A stretch of 64,000 nt of DNA from Pseudorhodobacter wandonensis (GCF_001202035.1 NZ_LGHT01000045.1:62001-126000), one strand, 5' to 3'; shown: positions 1-9,491, counted from the first letter of the stretch. Translations and numbers: made by a program. Notes: generated from the sequence alone by a model not told the origin.

Positions 1-2149
1 TGGCAATCATGCGATCCGGTTAATCGATTTGCCGGGTGTTTACTCTCTTTCGGTTACCGACTCCGGCTCGATTGATGAAAGGCTTGCGCGGGATTTCATT
101 CTGACCGAACGGCCTGATCGGATTATCAACGTCCTCGACGCCGCTAATTTGGAACGCAACCTGTACCTGACCACCCAGCTGTTAGAGATGGGCGCGCCGC
201 TGATTGTGGCGTTGAATATGATGGATATTGCGCGGCTTCGGCGGATCAAGATTGATCCCGAAGCCCTTGCGGCGCAGCTTGGTTGCCCCGTGGTGCCGAT
301 TGTCGCCTCGGGCAAAAACGGGTTGGCAGAGCTGCGTGACCAGATGATTACACCCCCCGCCAGCGCACCCCAAACCACCCGTTTTAGCCCCGAGATAGAG
401 GCCGCACTGGCGCAGTTATTGCCTGAAATGGTCACTGCGCAGGGGGAGGGGTCAAACCGCTGGCGTGCGATTAAACATCTGGAAGGCGACGTATTGCGCC
501 CCGAGATGACTAATGCAAGTTTACAAGCCCATGCAGCCACAGTGCGCGCGGCCCTAGAGGCGGATACAGGCGTCGATGCCGACACGCTGATTGCCTGCGC
601 CCGTTACGATTTTGTTGCCAATCTGGTCGCCGGTTCCGTCAACCGGCTGGATGAGGTTAGCCGCCCGCTGTCTGACCGCATCGACCGTGCGATTTTGCAC
701 CGCCTGTTTGGTATCCCGATTTTTCTTGGCGTGATGTATCTGATGTTCATGTTCACGATCAATATCGGTGGCGCTTTTATCGACTTTTTCGATATCGCTG
801 CCGGTACGGTTTTTGTCGATGGGGCGGCAGTGTTGCTGGCGCAACTTGGCGCGCCCGATTGGCTGGTGACTCTGCTTGCCCAAGGGGTTGGCGGCGGCAT
901 CCAGACGGTGGCCACCTTTATTCCCATCGTTGCCTGCCTGTTTTTCGCTCTCTCGGTGCTAGAGGATAGCGGGTATATGGCCCGCGCGGCCTTTGTGATG
1001 GACAGGTTCATGCGGATGATCGGGTTGCCCGGTAAAAGTTTTGTGCCGTTGATCGTAGCCTTTGGCTGTAACGTGCCTGCGATCATGGCGACGCGCACCT
1101 TGGATAGCGAACGCGACCGCGTGTTGACGGTGATGATGGCCCCCTTCATGTCTTGCGGCGCGCGTCTGCCGGTCTATGCGCTATTTGCGGCGGCGTTCTT
1201 TCCAACGGGTGGGCAAAACATTGTTTTCGGGTTGTATTTCCTTGGCTTGCTGGCGGCTGTTGGCACGGGGCTTTTGCTGAAAGCTACGGTTTTGCAGGGC
1301 AAGCCGACCCCGTTTGTGATGGAGTTGCCACCCTATCATCTGCCCACGCTTTACGGGCTTACAACCCGCACATGGCACCGGTTGCGCGATTTTTTGCAAG
1401 AGGCGGGGCAAGTGATTATTGTGATGGTTGCGGTGCTGGCGTTTCTAAATTCGTGGGGTGCGGATGGAAGTTTCGGCAATGATAATGGCGAAAACTCGGT
1501 TCTGTCCGAGATCGGGCAGTCGCTGACGCCAGTCTTTGCACCGATGGGGATTGAGCAAGACAACTGGCCCGCAACGGTGGGTATTTTTACCGGTATTTTG
1601 GCGAAAGAGGCGGTCGTCGGCACCTTGAACACGCTTTATGGTGGCGCATCGGAGGTGGACGGCAGCGCATTTTCCCTGATCGACGGATTTAAAGAAGCCG
1701 CCGCAACCATCGGCCCCAATTTGCACGATGCGATGGGTATGGCAGGCGACCCGCTGGGCCTGAACCTTGGTGATATTAGGGATGCCGAAATCGCAGCCGA
1801 GGCCCAGGGCGTGCAAACCACAACTTTCGGCTCGATGGCGGCGAGGTTTGACGGCCAGGCCGGTGCCTTTGCCTATTTGCTGATGATCCTGCTTTATATG
1901 CCCTGCGTTGCTGCGATGGGCGCAATTTGGCGCGAAACCGGTTGGAAATGGGCAAGTTTCGCAAGCCTGTGGACCATGGGTCTCGCCTATGGCTCGGCGG
2001 TGGTGTTTTACCAAGCGGCGACCTTTGCGCGGCATCCGGTGTCGTCACTGTGGTGGATCTCAGGAATGCTTGGTGCGCTCGGGCTTGTGGCATTGGCTTT
2101 GCACGGTGTCGGGCAACGGCGGCGCGCGCAGCTTATGACGGGGGTTTGA
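1..2149 (+). CDS. feoB: Ferrous iron transporter FeoB (5' truncated by window edge)
   Basis: GTP-dependent inner-membrane Fe(II) uptake protein. The frame is open from base 2 and gives 715 visible residues, so roughly the first 50-60 (with the G1 P-loop) lie outside. The visible part begins in the G domain with G3 DLPG; G4 is NMMD and G5 is SGKNG. A hydrophobic transport region follows, with the family landmarks [14 protein letters not shown] and CGARLPVY, and a long loop before the last membrane helices. The stop is one base before the feoC start, so the two are probably translated together. The assignment is firm; only the start is unknown. Confidence 0.96.
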   Translation, partial: GNHAIRLIDLPGVYSLSVTDSGSIDERLARDFILTERPDRIINVLDAANLERNLYLTTQLLEMGAPLIVALNMMDIARLRRIKIDPEALAAQLGCPVVPIVASGKNGLAELRDQMITPPASAPQTTRFSPEIEAALAQLLPEMVTAQGEGSNRWRAIKHLEGDVLRPEMTNASLQAHAATVRAALEADTGVDADTLIACARYDFVANLVAGSVNRLDEVSRPLSDRIDRAILHRLFGIPIFLGVMYLMFMFTINIGGAFIDFFDIAAGTVFVDGAAVLLAQLGAPDWLVTLLAQGVGGGIQTVATFIPIVACLFFALSVLEDSGYMARAAFVMDRFMRMIGLPGKSFVPLIVAFGCNVPAIMATRTLDSERDRVLTVMMAPFMSCGARLPVYALFAAAFFPTGGQNIVFGLYFLGLLAAVGTGLLLKATVLQGKPTPFVMELPPYHLPTLYGLTTRTWHRLRDFLQEAGQVIIVMVAVLAFLNSWGADGSFGNDNGENSVLSEIGQSLTPVFAPMGIEQDNWPATVGIFTGILAKEAVVGTLNTLYGGASEVDGSAFSLIDGFKEAAATIGPNLHDAMGMAGDPLGLNLGDIRDAEIAAEAQGVQTTTFGSMAARFDGQAGAFAYLLMILLYMPCVAAMGAIWRETGWKWASFASLWTMGLAYGSAVVFYQAATFARHPVSSLWWISGMLGALGLVALALHGVGQRRRAQLMTGV

Positions 2150-2150
2150 C

Positions 2151-2414
2151 ATGTCACTGCTTTTGACGCTGCGAAATCACATTGCCGATCAAGGCGCGGT
2201 TAGTTTGCAAGATCTGGCGAACCGGTTTCGGCACCCCCCCGATGCGCTGCGCGGAATGCTGGAACATTGGGTGCAAAAAGGCCTGATCCGACGGCAGATG
2301 GAGACCACAGCTTGCGGCGGATGCGCCATTTCAAAATGCGGCAGTTGCGCAGTTCCGGCGCAAACCGAACTGTTCATTTGGCAAGGCGGGGCGACGTTGA
2401 GGCAGTCACAGTGA
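2151..2414 (+). CDS. feoC: FeoC-like winged-helix protein with Cys cluster
   Basis: 87-residue partner of FeoB. Residues 1-50 fit a small winged-helix fold (hydrophobic helix, SLQDLANRF recognition-like segment). A wing-loop cysteine cluster follows, C55-x2-C58-x4-C63-x2-C66, of the type that binds Fe-S or metal in FeoC proteins and may make transport respond to iron or oxygen. The ATG lies one base after the feoB stop. Size, cysteine spacing and position all agree with FeoC. Its molecular role in this group of bacteria is inferred. Confidence 0.85.
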   Translation: MSLLLTLRNHIADQGAVSLQDLANRFRHPPDALRGMLEHWVQKGLIRRQMETTACGGCAISKCGSCAVPAQTELFIWQGGATLRQSQ

Positions 2415-2717
2415 TCCGTCGCGCTGCCCTAGGCGCTGGTTGATCGTCGGTGCCTGTTGCCGCGTTGACGGCAGGGCCATCAACGGTTCGCAGTCATCAA
2501 ACCTGCTCACGACATCACGCAGCAGCCAGTCATCCATCGCTTGAAGCGAAACGATCATTTTGCGCCGTTGTCGGCCCCAGGCGGGGGGCTGCAACCAGCA
2601 GCGGATCACGCGCCCGATGCTTGGCTGCAAGGCCTCCGCTTCGGCCAAGGCAATATCGGCCGGGATCGAGACGGCGCACATGATCTGAAAGGAGCAACTC
2701 GACGAAAACGGGCTCAC
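2406..2717 (-). CDS. DUF1127-like small protein (tentative)
   Basis: A 103-residue frame starting at a GTG, convergent with feoC and overlapping its end by 9 bp. Residues about 36-75 resemble a DUF1127 core: a Trp/Arg-rich segment, then SLQAMDDWLLRDVV, close to the family's ALDDRLLRDIG pattern. Typical DUF1127 proteins are 45-80 residues, so the N-terminal 30 and C-terminal 25 residues are unusual and the true start may be the internal Met at residue 13. The frame stays open upstream to about base 2760 without a better start. It could be a non-coding shadow; the motif match is the main support. Confidence 0.4.
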   Translation of the reverse strand: MSPFSSSCSFQIMCAVSIPADIALAEAEALQPSIGRVIRCWLQPPAWGRQRRKMIVSLQAMDDWLLRDVVSRFDDCEPLMALPSTRQQAPTINQRLGQRDGSL

Positions 2718-2762
2718 CGCATGATTGCGTTCGCACCACTTTCGCGACCCGCCAATCGGCGC

Positions 2763-3911
2763 TTAAGGCCCAAACTCGGCACGGACCTTGTCGCCGTCGG
2801 CGTCCAGGTTAGGGCCGGCACCGCGCACCTGTGGTCTTTGCCCGTCCATGCGAAACGGGCCTTGCATGAAATGCGCGGGCGCTTCATCGGGGGTGGTCAT
2901 GGTTCGCACCATATCAAGGGCGCGAAAGGCGGGGCTATTGATCATTTCAGGCCAAGTCAAAACGCGGGCGCACCAGATGTCTTTCGTGGCCAGAATGGTT
3001 TCCCATTCTTCGGCGGGGCGGGTGCGCAAATGTGTGCCTATCAGGCGGTGCAGCGTTTCACGATGCGCAAACCCCGCATTGGCTTGGCCCGAAAACCCGT
3101 GCAAGGCGTCGAGCTGAAGGGCTTCGGCGAGATCCGCTATCGGTGACATCGCCAGCGCCAGATGCCCGCGTGCGGTTTCATAGACGCCATATGGTGCGCC
3201 CAAATAGCCATGCGCCGAACCAGAACCAAGGCGTTGTGGCGGTTTGTGCCCGTTGTTCAAAAAGGTTGTCAGCAGTTCAAATTGCATATCCGCCAGCGAT
3301 TCCAGTAGGCTGGTTTCGACCAAAGCACCGGTCCCCATACGCGCATGGCGAAACAGCGCCCCAAGCAGGCCCATCGCAAGGTTTGCGCCTGTGCTGATAT
3401 CGGCAATCGGCAGGCCTATTGGCACCGGACCGTCATCCGCGTTACCGCTAAGCCACATAATCCCCGACCGAGCCTGCGCCAGCAGGTCTTGGCCGGCCAA
3501 GTGGGACCAATTGCCCGCCACGCCATAGCCGCTGATCGAGCCGTAAATCACATCCGGATTGATGGCGCGCGCGGCCTCATACCCCAGACCCAACCGCTCC
3601 ATCACGCCGGGCCGGAAGTTCTGGATAACCACATCAGCTTTTGCAACCAATCTGCGGGCGCAGGCCAGCCCTTCGGCAGATTTCAGATCGAGCGCGATGC
3701 TTTCCTTGCCGCGGTTGATCGCGTGAAACAGGGTCGAGTCGCCGCCAATTCGTGTGTCTGACAAGTAGTGATAGCGGCACAGATCACCACCATCCACATT
3801 TTCAACCTTTATAACCCGTGCGCCCATATCAAGCAGGCGCAATGAGGCGTATGGCCCAGCCAAAAACTGGCTGAAATCAACAACAAGAATGCCTTCGAGG
3901 GGCCAGATCAT
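2763..3911 (-). CDS. CaiB/BaiF family III CoA-transferase (subunit or paralogue 1)
   Basis: 382-residue family III CoA-transferase, moving CoA between acids such as succinyl-CoA and a carboxylic acid. The N-terminal signature is DFSQFLAGPYAS; RGKESIALDLK and NFRPGVMERLGLGYE are family landmarks. D142 in GQDLLAQ aligns with the catalytic Asp that forms the acyl-aspartyl anhydride. The ATG at 3911 gives a 4-bp overlap with the upstream paralogue's stop and is preferred over the longer open frame to 3977. It is the last gene of the dctPQM-crotonase-iclR-CoA-transferase operon. With its neighbour it may form a two-gene enzyme like SmtAB or BbsEF, but both copies keep the Asp, so two separate homodimers are possible. 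Confidence 0.88.
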   Translation of the reverse strand: MIWPLEGILVVDFSQFLAGPYASLRLLDMGARVIKVENVDGGDLCRYHYLSDTRIGGDSTLFHAINRGKESIALDLKSAEGLACARRLVAKADVVIQNFRPGVMERLGLGYEAARAINPDVIYGSISGYGVAGNWSHLAGQDLLAQARSGIMWLSGNADDGPVPIGLPIADISTGANLAMGLLGALFRHARMGTGALVETSLLESLADMQFELLTTFLNNGHKPPQRLGSGSAHGYLGAPYGVYETARGHLALAMSPIADLAEALQLDALHGFSGQANAGFAHRETLHRLIGTHLRTRPAEEWETILATKDIWCARVLTWPEMINSPAFRALDMVRTMTTPDEAPAHFMQGPFRMDGQRPQVRGAGPNLDADGDKVRAEFGP

Positions 3912-5077
3912 AGGGGGGCGAGGCCTTCGAATACCGCTGTGGTGTCGGCGCCAAGCGTTGGGGCAGCCGCCGCGCAAGCCAGTTTATGGCCATCAAGCCG
4001 GATAGGGCAGCGGGTGGTGCGGGCCTCGGTCCCTGCGGCGGTGCGGATCGTTTGAACCGGGTCAAGTGCTGCAAAACCATTCGTTGCCACAAAGTCCGGC
4101 CAATCCAGAACCGGCGCGCACCAGATGCCTGCGGGTTCCAAAATGTCCAGCCAATGCTGTACCGGTTTGCCCGCGCAAATGCGCGCGACAATGGCTTTGA
4201 TGTCATCCTTGCGGCTATACGCCTCGGTCTGGGCAAAGGCGGCGATCTCGGGGGCGTCCAGCAGTTCTGCCACTTTGGCAAGCGGGGTCATTGCAAAGGC
4301 AAAGTAGCCGTCCGACGCGCGGTATATGCCATAAGGGGCCGGCTGATAGGGGTTGGCGTTGCCAATTGCATGGCGCTGCGGTTGCTTCCCGCCGTCATTC
4401 AGAAAACAGGTGAATTGCTCAAAGGTCACATCAATGGCTGAAGACATTAGATCAACCTCGACAAGGCCGCCTTTGCCCGTGACGCCACGCCGCACAAGGC
4501 AGGCCAGAATACCTTGCACCAAGTTGGCCGCAGTTGCCACATCAAGCATCGCAAAACCGGTCGGTACGGGCCCATCGGCGGCATTGCCGTTCAGCCATGT
4601 GATGCCCGAAAGCGACTGCACCAGCAAATCCTGCCCAGGCTTATCGCGCCACGGCCCCATAGTGCCGTACCCAGTTACTGACCCGTAGACCAGACGCGGG
4701 TTCAGTGCGCGAATGGCGTCATAGCCAAGCCCGATCCTCTCCATCACGCCGGGCCGGAAATTGTGAATCATCACATCGGCGGTGGCAATCAGGGCGCGTA
4801 CCTTGGCCAGGTCGGCGGGGGCCTTTAAATCGGCTGCCACGCTTTTCTTGCCACGGTTAAAGGTATGAAACACCAAGCTGTCACCATCCAGAATCTGGTT
4901 GTTGACCACCATAGATCGGCACAAATCGCCGCCATCTGGCCGCTCTATCTTGATCACCTCGGCCCCCAGATCGGACAACCGCAGCGCGGCCACTGGCCCT
5001 GCAAGAAACTGGGCAAAATCCAAGACACGAAGGCCAGCAAGCGGAAGGTCGGCGACAGGGTGATCAGACTGGAGCAT
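3908..5077 (-). CDS. CaiB/BaiF family III CoA-transferase (subunit or paralogue 2)
   Basis: 389-residue paralogue of the adjacent CoA-transferase, similar along its whole length: DFAQFLAGP, RGKKSVAADLK, NFRPGVMERIGLGYD, then D150 in GQDLLVQ as the predicted nucleophile. The C-terminal half has GIWCAPVLDWPDF, close to the neighbour's IWCARVLTWPEM. The substrate cannot be read from the sequence. Context (a TRAP transporter for an organic acid, a crotonase) suggests activation of an imported acid to its CoA thioester. It lies 19 bp after the iclR stop and overlaps the next gene by 4 bp. Confidence 0.88.
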   Translation of the reverse strand: MLQSDHPVADLPLAGLRVLDFAQFLAGPVAALRLSDLGAEVIKIERPDGGDLCRSMVVNNQILDGDSLVFHTFNRGKKSVAADLKAPADLAKVRALIATADVMIHNFRPGVMERIGLGYDAIRALNPRLVYGSVTGYGTMGPWRDKPGQDLLVQSLSGITWLNGNAADGPVPTGFAMLDVATAANLVQGILACLVRRGVTGKGGLVEVDLMSSAIDVTFEQFTCFLNDGGKQPQRHAIGNANPYQPAPYGIYRASDGYFAFAMTPLAKVAELLDAPEIAAFAQTEAYSRKDDIKAIVARICAGKPVQHWLDILEPAGIWCAPVLDWPDFVATNGFAALDPVQTIRTAAGTEARTTRCPIRLDGHKLACAAAAPTLGADTTAVFEGLAPL

Positions 5078-5096
5078 GGTGTTTCATTTCTGTGTG

Positions 5097-5894
5097 TTAG
5101 GGGGTTGATGCCCCTTCCGCAGCCTCTGCAATGCCAAACCCGAGCGATTGTGACAGCTCAAGCGCGGCAGTGCGCAGGATGGAAAGGGTTTCCTCGGCCG
5201 AAGCCTTTGTGTCGATTTGGGAAATATAGCCGGTGGTTATCGCCGCTGTGATGCCGCGATTGTCAAAGACTGGAACGCAGAGATTTCGGACGCCTGCAAT
5301 CATCGTGCTGGGCGTATCCTCATACCCGCTTTCCCGAATGGCGGCAAAGCGCAGGTCAGTACCGTCTGCACAACCGGCGCTGTTCAGATAGCCCGTCTGC
5401 ACATGCGGGGCGGAAAAGGCCAAAATCACATGGCCCGAACTTGTACGCTCGACCGGAAACAGCGCGCCGGTTCGCACGGCATACCCTGCCGGACGGGGGC
5501 TGGGTACCGAGGCCAAAACCAGTACGTTATTATGGTTCAAGACCCCAAGATGGCAGGATTGCTCGGTCGTCTTTGCAATGCGTTCCATAATGGGCATGGC
5601 CCGTGCAATCAGACGTGCGGTCGGGTCATGGCGGTGCGACAGTTCGAACAGCTTGAGCGTTAGGGCGTATTTGCTGGTGTCGGGGTGCTGTACCAGAAAG
5701 CCGCGTTCGGTCAGATAGATCACAATGCGGTAAATTTCGCCCATGGTGCGCCCCAGCACATCCACCATTTCGTTCATCGTCAGGCCGTCTTCAACGTTTG
5801 CCAGAAGTTCGAGAATATCGAACGCCTTTTCAACCGACGGAACCGCCGATTTGCTCTTTTTTGTATCATCGTTGTTGGCGGCCTGTTTGGTCAT
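5097..5894 (-). CDS. IclR family transcriptional regulator
   Basis: 265-residue regulator. The N-terminal winged helix-turn-helix (about residues 17-80) includes VEKAFDILELLANV and a recognition segment with GEIYRIVIYL; the IclR effector domain follows (SCHLGVLNHNNVLVLASV, then GHVILAF and a late AITTGY segment). The start at 5894 is chosen because AGGGAAC precedes it and the longer frame to 5948 runs into the crotonase gene. It sits inside the operon between the crotonase and the CoA-transferases, so it is probably co-transcribed with its targets. Effector unknown; likely the imported acid or its CoA ester. Confidence 0.9.
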   Translation of the reverse strand: MTKQAANNDDTKKSKSAVPSVEKAFDILELLANVEDGLTMNEMVDVLGRTMGEIYRIVIYLTERGFLVQHPDTSKYALTLKLFELSHRHDPTARLIARAMPIMERIAKTTEQSCHLGVLNHNNVLVLASVPSPRPAGYAVRTGALFPVERTSSGHVILAFSAPHVQTGYLNSAGCADGTDLRFAAIRESGYEDTPSTMIAGVRNLCVPVFDNRGITAAITTGYISQIDTKASAEETLSILRTAALELSQSLGFGIAEAAEGASTP

Positions 5895-5902
5895 GGCGTT
5901 CC

Positions 5903-6664
5903 CTAGCTTGCGGATTTGGCCTTGGTCTGTTCGACTTTGGCAAAGCACAGGGACATGAGGTCATTCTCAATCTTCAATCCCTGCGCGACTGTTACATCAA
6001 GCGCAGAACGTACCGCAGCCTTAACCGCTTGGGTAGCCACCGAAGAATGGGCCGCGATTTTTTCGGCCAAGGCGCGGGCGGTTGCCAGCTCTTCGCTGTC
6101 ATCAACCAGATATTCGACCATGCCGATGCTGTGTGCCTCATGGGCGTCAAAGCGGTCGCCGGTCAGCAGCAACTTCATCGCCTGGCCATAGCCGCACATC
6201 CGCGCCAGATGTTGCGCAGCCCCGCCGGCGCCGTTCCAGCCAAGCGCAACCTCGGGCGCCGAAAAGACCGCCGAACGCGCCACGACGCGGATATCACAGG
6301 CCAGCGCAATCTCTAACCCGCCCCCCAAGGCCCAACCTTTCACCGCCGCTATCGCCGGTTTGCGCAGGTTGATGATTGGGGGAATGTAGTCGGTGCGGTT
6401 GCGCCATGCCCAAAAGTCGGCATAGCCGTCCAGCGCTTTGATGTCGGACCCCGCACAAAACGCCCGCTCACCGGCGCCGTGGAAAATGACCGCATGAACC
6501 GTGTCATCCTCATTCGCGCGCGCGCAGCAGTCGGCGATGTCACGGTACATTTTGGGCGTTAAGGCATTGTGTTTTGTGGGGCGGTCCAGAATGATCTCGG
6601 CCACGCTGCCGCTATGTTCAAAGCGCACGCAGCCGTCGTCCATTGGTTGGGATATTTCGGACAT
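5903..6664 (-). CDS. Enoyl-CoA hydratase/isomerase (crotonase family)
   Basis: 253-residue crotonase-fold enzyme acting on acyl-CoA thioesters. Visible landmarks are the first oxyanion loop with AFCAGSDIKAL, the second oxyanion/helix segment ALGGGLEIALACD, and APEVALGW in the position of a catalytic glutamate. The start at 6664 has GGAG 8 bp upstream. An alternative ATG at 6676 overlaps the dctM stop (TGATG) and would add four residues. Family membership is clear; hydratase, isomerase and hydrolase activities cannot be separated from sequence. Its position between transporter and CoA-transferases suggests it acts on the CoA ester they make. Confidence 0.88.
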   Translation of the reverse strand: MSEISQPMDDGCVRFEHSGSVAEIILDRPTKHNALTPKMYRDIADCCARANEDDTVHAVIFHGAGERAFCAGSDIKALDGYADFWAWRNRTDYIPPIINLRKPAIAAVKGWALGGGLEIALACDIRVVARSAVFSAPEVALGWNGAGGAAQHLARMCGYGQAMKLLLTGDRFDAHEAHSIGMVEYLVDDSEELATARALAEKIAAHSSVATQAVKAAVRSALDVTVAQGLKIENDLMSLCFAKVEQTKAKSAS

Positions 6665-6675
6665 AGAGATCTCCA

Positions 6676-7956
6676 TCAGTTCATTCTAAAGTCAGGTAGC
6701 CACAAGGACAGTTCGGGCAGGTAGCTGATGAGCATCAGCATGCCAAAAAGCAGGGCGTAGAACGGCAGTGACGCGCGCACAAAAGCCCCGATTGAAACGC
6801 CGGTGATGGCGCAGGTTGTAAACATCAGCGTGCCAAGAGGTGGCGTGACGCCGGCGATGGTCAGGTTCAGCACCATGATGATACCGAAATGCACGGGATC
6901 AATATTCACCGACGCAATCACCGGCACCAGAATAGGGGCGAGCAAGATAATCGCCGCAGTGCCTTCGATGAACATGCCGACAATGATCAGCAACAGGTTG
7001 ATAATCAACAACAGCAGAATGGGGTTTTCGGTCAATGCCAGCATCGCGCGGGCAATGGTTTCGGGAATACGCTCCCATGTCATGTAGAACCCAAAGGCCT
7101 GTGCCGCACAGATCACCAGCAGGATGATCGCCGTTGCTTGCGCCGTTTGCTCCAGAATAGGAACAACATGCGACCACTTCAGCTCTCGGTACAGCAGCCC
7201 TACGATCACTGCGAACAAAACCGCCATTGCGCCGGCTTCGGTGGGGGTGAACCAGCCAAACCGAATTCCGAAAACGATACCGAAAGGCACTGTCATAGCA
7301 AGGCATGCCGCGCGCAGGGTTGCCAAACGCTGTGGCCAAGGCATTGGAGCGTCAAACGCAGGGCGCAGGCCGTGACGTTTGGCAAGCAAAGCCACCAGCA
7401 GCATCATCGCGATACAAAGCAGCGCCCCCGGCACAATCCCCGCTAAAAACAGCCGCCCGATAGAGACGTTGCCCATAAAGCCATACAGGATCAGGCCAAT
7501 GCCCGGTGGAATGATAACGCTGATAATCGAGGATGACGCCGTCACTGCTGAGGAAAACGCGACGTCATAGCCGCGCTTGGTCATTTCTGGCACCAGCACT
7601 TTAGATTGCATCGCTGCATCGGCATTAGCAGAACCCGATACGCCGCCCATCAAAGTTGACAAAAGCACATTGACCTGCGCCAAGCCGCCCCGCCAATGTC
7701 CTGTCATCGCCTCGGCAAACTGCATCATGCGGCCGGTGATGCCCGCATAGTTCATCACAATGCCTGTCATCACAAACAGCGGCACAGCCAGCAGGGGAAA
7801 GGATTGGGTAACTGCGACAATGCGCTGGATGAAAAGTTCCGGTGGCATTGCGCCCGATGTCAGGAAAAATGACAGGCCAGCAATGGCGATTGCAAGGGCG
7901 ACAGGAATGCCGATGGCAATGCCCAGCAGCAGCAAAGCGATGGGAAGCAGGGTCAT
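6676..7956 (-). CDS. dctM: TRAP transporter large permease (DctM)
   Basis: 426-residue, about 12-helix inner-membrane subunit of a tripartite ATP-independent periplasmic transporter driven by an ion gradient. It starts with the hydrophobic MTLLPIALLLLG and carries typical DctM segments (GSANADAAM near residue 100, IIPPGIGLI, GVTPPLGTLMF near the C-terminus). The ATG at 7956 overlaps the dctQ stop by 4 bp; the frame stays open upstream to 8370 but that part is an antisense-like extension over dctQ. It acts with the dctQ and dctP products encoded immediately upstream. Confidence 0.94.
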   Translation of the reverse strand: MTLLPIALLLLGIAIGIPVALAIAIAGLSFFLTSGAMPPELFIQRIVAVTQSFPLLAVPLFVMTGIVMNYAGITGRMMQFAEAMTGHWRGGLAQVNVLLSTLMGGVSGSANADAAMQSKVLVPEMTKRGYDVAFSSAVTASSSIISVIIPPGIGLILYGFMGNVSIGRLFLAGIVPGALLCIAMMLLVALLAKRHGLRPAFDAPMPWPQRLATLRAACLAMTVPFGIVFGIRFGWFTPTEAGAMAVLFAVIVGLLYRELKWSHVVPILEQTAQATAIILLVICAAQAFGFYMTWERIPETIARAMLALTENPILLLLIINLLLIIVGMFIEGTAAIILLAPILVPVIASVNIDPVHFGIIMVLNLTIAGVTPPLGTLMFTTCAITGVSIGAFVRASLPFYALLFGMLMLISYLPELSLWLPDFRMN

Positions 7957-8444
7957 AATGTGTCCTCGGGCGCGATTGGGGCAGGGGCTGCGGCAAGGCC
8001 GAGCAGGCGCAGCGCCGCGGCAATGGTCATAAGTCCAAAGGCAATCGCGGGGGCCAGATACACCCAAGAAAACGGAATGCGCAGCACGGGCGACACGCGC
8101 GACGCGCCTTGCATCAACATTTGCACACTTAGAAATGTGGAATAGGCCAAAAAGGCCACCACGATCAGATCGGCCAAGAGCCGCAAGGCCCATGCGGCGC
8201 GGGATGGCAACATTTCCACCAATAAATCTACACGGATATGGCGCCCGTCCCGAAAAGCGGTGGCTGCGCCGATAAACACGACCCAAGTGAACAATATACC
8301 CGAAAGCTCGCCTGTCCAGGCCGCCGGTTGCGTGCTGATGTAGCGGGTAAAAACACCCCAAAGCACGCAAAGAACCAACATCAACAACGCCATAAATGTA
8401 ACAGCATTTTCCGTATGGCGTACAAATTTAGATAAAGCGGTCAT
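7953..8444 (-). CDS. dctQ: TRAP transporter small permease (DctQ)
   Basis: 163-residue four-helix membrane protein, the small TRAP subunit that bridges to DctM. Landmarks are a first helix with LLMLVLCVLWGVFTRY and the conserved WTGELSGILFTWVVFIGAA segment, then DGRHIRVD. Its start is 54 bp after the dctP stop; that gap holds a strong hairpin (8465-8492). The stop overlaps the dctM start. Family and position are both clear. Confidence 0.92.
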   Translation of the reverse strand: MTALSKFVRHTENAVTFMALLMLVLCVLWGVFTRYISTQPAAWTGELSGILFTWVVFIGAATAFRDGRHIRVDLLVEMLPSRAAWALRLLADLIVVAFLAYSTFLSVQMLMQGASRVSPVLRIPFSWVYLAPAIAFGLMTIAAALRLLGLAAAPAPIAPEDTL

Positions 8445-8464
8445 GGCATCCCCCCAAGGTGTTC

Positions 8465-8492
8465 GCGGCCCGACGCCAGATCGCCGGGCCGC
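8465..8492 (-). promoter_or_regulatory. dctP-dctQ intercistronic hairpin
   Basis: A perfect 8-bp GC stem, GCGGCCCG with CGGGCCGC, and a 12-nt loop between the dctP stop and the dctQ start. No U-tract follows, so it is better read as an mRNA 3'-end stabiliser or partial attenuator that raises binding protein over membrane subunits than as a full terminator. Confidence 0.65.
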
Positions 8493-8498
8493 ATTGGA

Positions 8499-9491
8499 TC
8501 AGTTGTCGAGGATGGCGCGGACCTTGCCATAGAGACCGTCCGACCAAGCGGGGAATTTGGTGTAAACGACATCGGTCATCGCCTGAAATGCATCTACATC
8601 CACATCACGGTTGACCGTAGCCCCCTCGCTCTCCAGCTTGGCGATCCAGTCGTCTTGCGAGGTCAGCATCAGGTCGGTCATATAGACGCCCGCACTTGTA
8701 GCCTCTTCGGACAGGATTGTTTGAATATCGGCCGGCAAGGCCGCAAATGTATCACCATTCATGATAAGTCCGGTAAAGCCCTTGAAATGCCCTGTCAGCG
8801 ATATGTATGGGCGTACCTCATGCAGTTTAGAGCTGTAGATTGACGGCAGCGGTGCCTCTGCCCCATCCACCACACCAGAACCCAGCGCGGAATACACCTC
8901 GGCCCAGGCCAAAGTGGTCGGACGCGCGCCCATGGCGGTAAAGGTTTCGGTCCACATGATATTCTCGGGTGTGCGGAAGCTCATGCCTGCGATGTCATCC
9001 GGTCCGGTGATAGGCTTGTTCGCAATCATATGCCGTGCGCCAAAAAACCAGTTCATTGCCAAAAGCTCAATCCCGCCGTCCTTGCGCAGCTGGTCAACAA
9101 GATCTGTGTAGAGGTCGGAATTAACGATCTTTTGGAAGTCGCGTGGATCTTTCATCAGGTACGGGCCGCCGAGCACGCCAAAGTCTGGCACGAAATCTGA
9201 CAGAAAACCGGGGTCGGCAATGGTGATGATCGGCGCGCCGCTGCGCATTTGCTCATAAACTTCGGGGTTCGAACCGAGCATCGCATTCGCAAAAATCTCA
9301 ATCGCTACGCGGCCTTCGGTTCGCTTGGCCACGTTATCGGCGAATTGCTGCATCGCTTGCTGGATCGGCTCTTTGTCCGAGGTCACATGCGCAAGGCGGA
9401 ACGTATAATCCTGTGCCGCTGCGATGTTGGGCGCGATGAGTGCGGTGGTCATAAGGAATGCAAGGCCTTTTAGGCCGGTGTGGAATGACAT
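8499..9491 (-). CDS. dctP: TRAP transporter substrate-binding protein (DctP)
   Basis: 330-residue periplasmic receptor. The signal peptide is MSFHTGLKGLAFLMTTALIA with probable cleavage after the AAA near residue 26. The mature protein starts with the DctP-like TFRLAHVTSDKEP and includes the family region around SFRTPEN (substrate-carboxylate binding Arg) and WAEVYSALGSGVVDGAE. The ATG at 9491 has GAGGAACC just upstream; the frame is open to 9581 but that would put residues before the signal peptide. The substrate is probably a carboxylic acid, unidentified. First gene of the minus-strand catabolic operon. Confidence 0.93.
   Translation of the reverse strand: MSFHTGLKGLAFLMTTALIAPNIAAAQDYTFRLAHVTSDKEPIQQAMQQFADNVAKRTEGRVAIEIFANAMLGSNPEVYEQMRSGAPIITIADPGFLSDFVPDFGVLGGPYLMKDPRDFQKIVNSDLYTDLVDQLRKDGGIELLAMNWFFGARHMIANKPITGPDDIAGMSFRTPENIMWTETFTAMGARPTTLAWAEVYSALGSGVVDGAEAPLPSIYSSKLHEVRPYISLTGHFKGFTGLIMNGDTFAALPADIQTILSEEATSAGVYMTDLMLTSQDDWIAKLESEGATVNRDVDVDAFQAMTDVVYTKFPAWSDGLYGKVRAILDN

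Noticed and set aside
6676-8370. N-terminal extension of dctM to 564 residues
   Set aside because: The extra 138 residues overlap dctQ antiparallel in reading logic, are Arg/Cys/His-rich and lie before the natural hydrophobic start at 7956.
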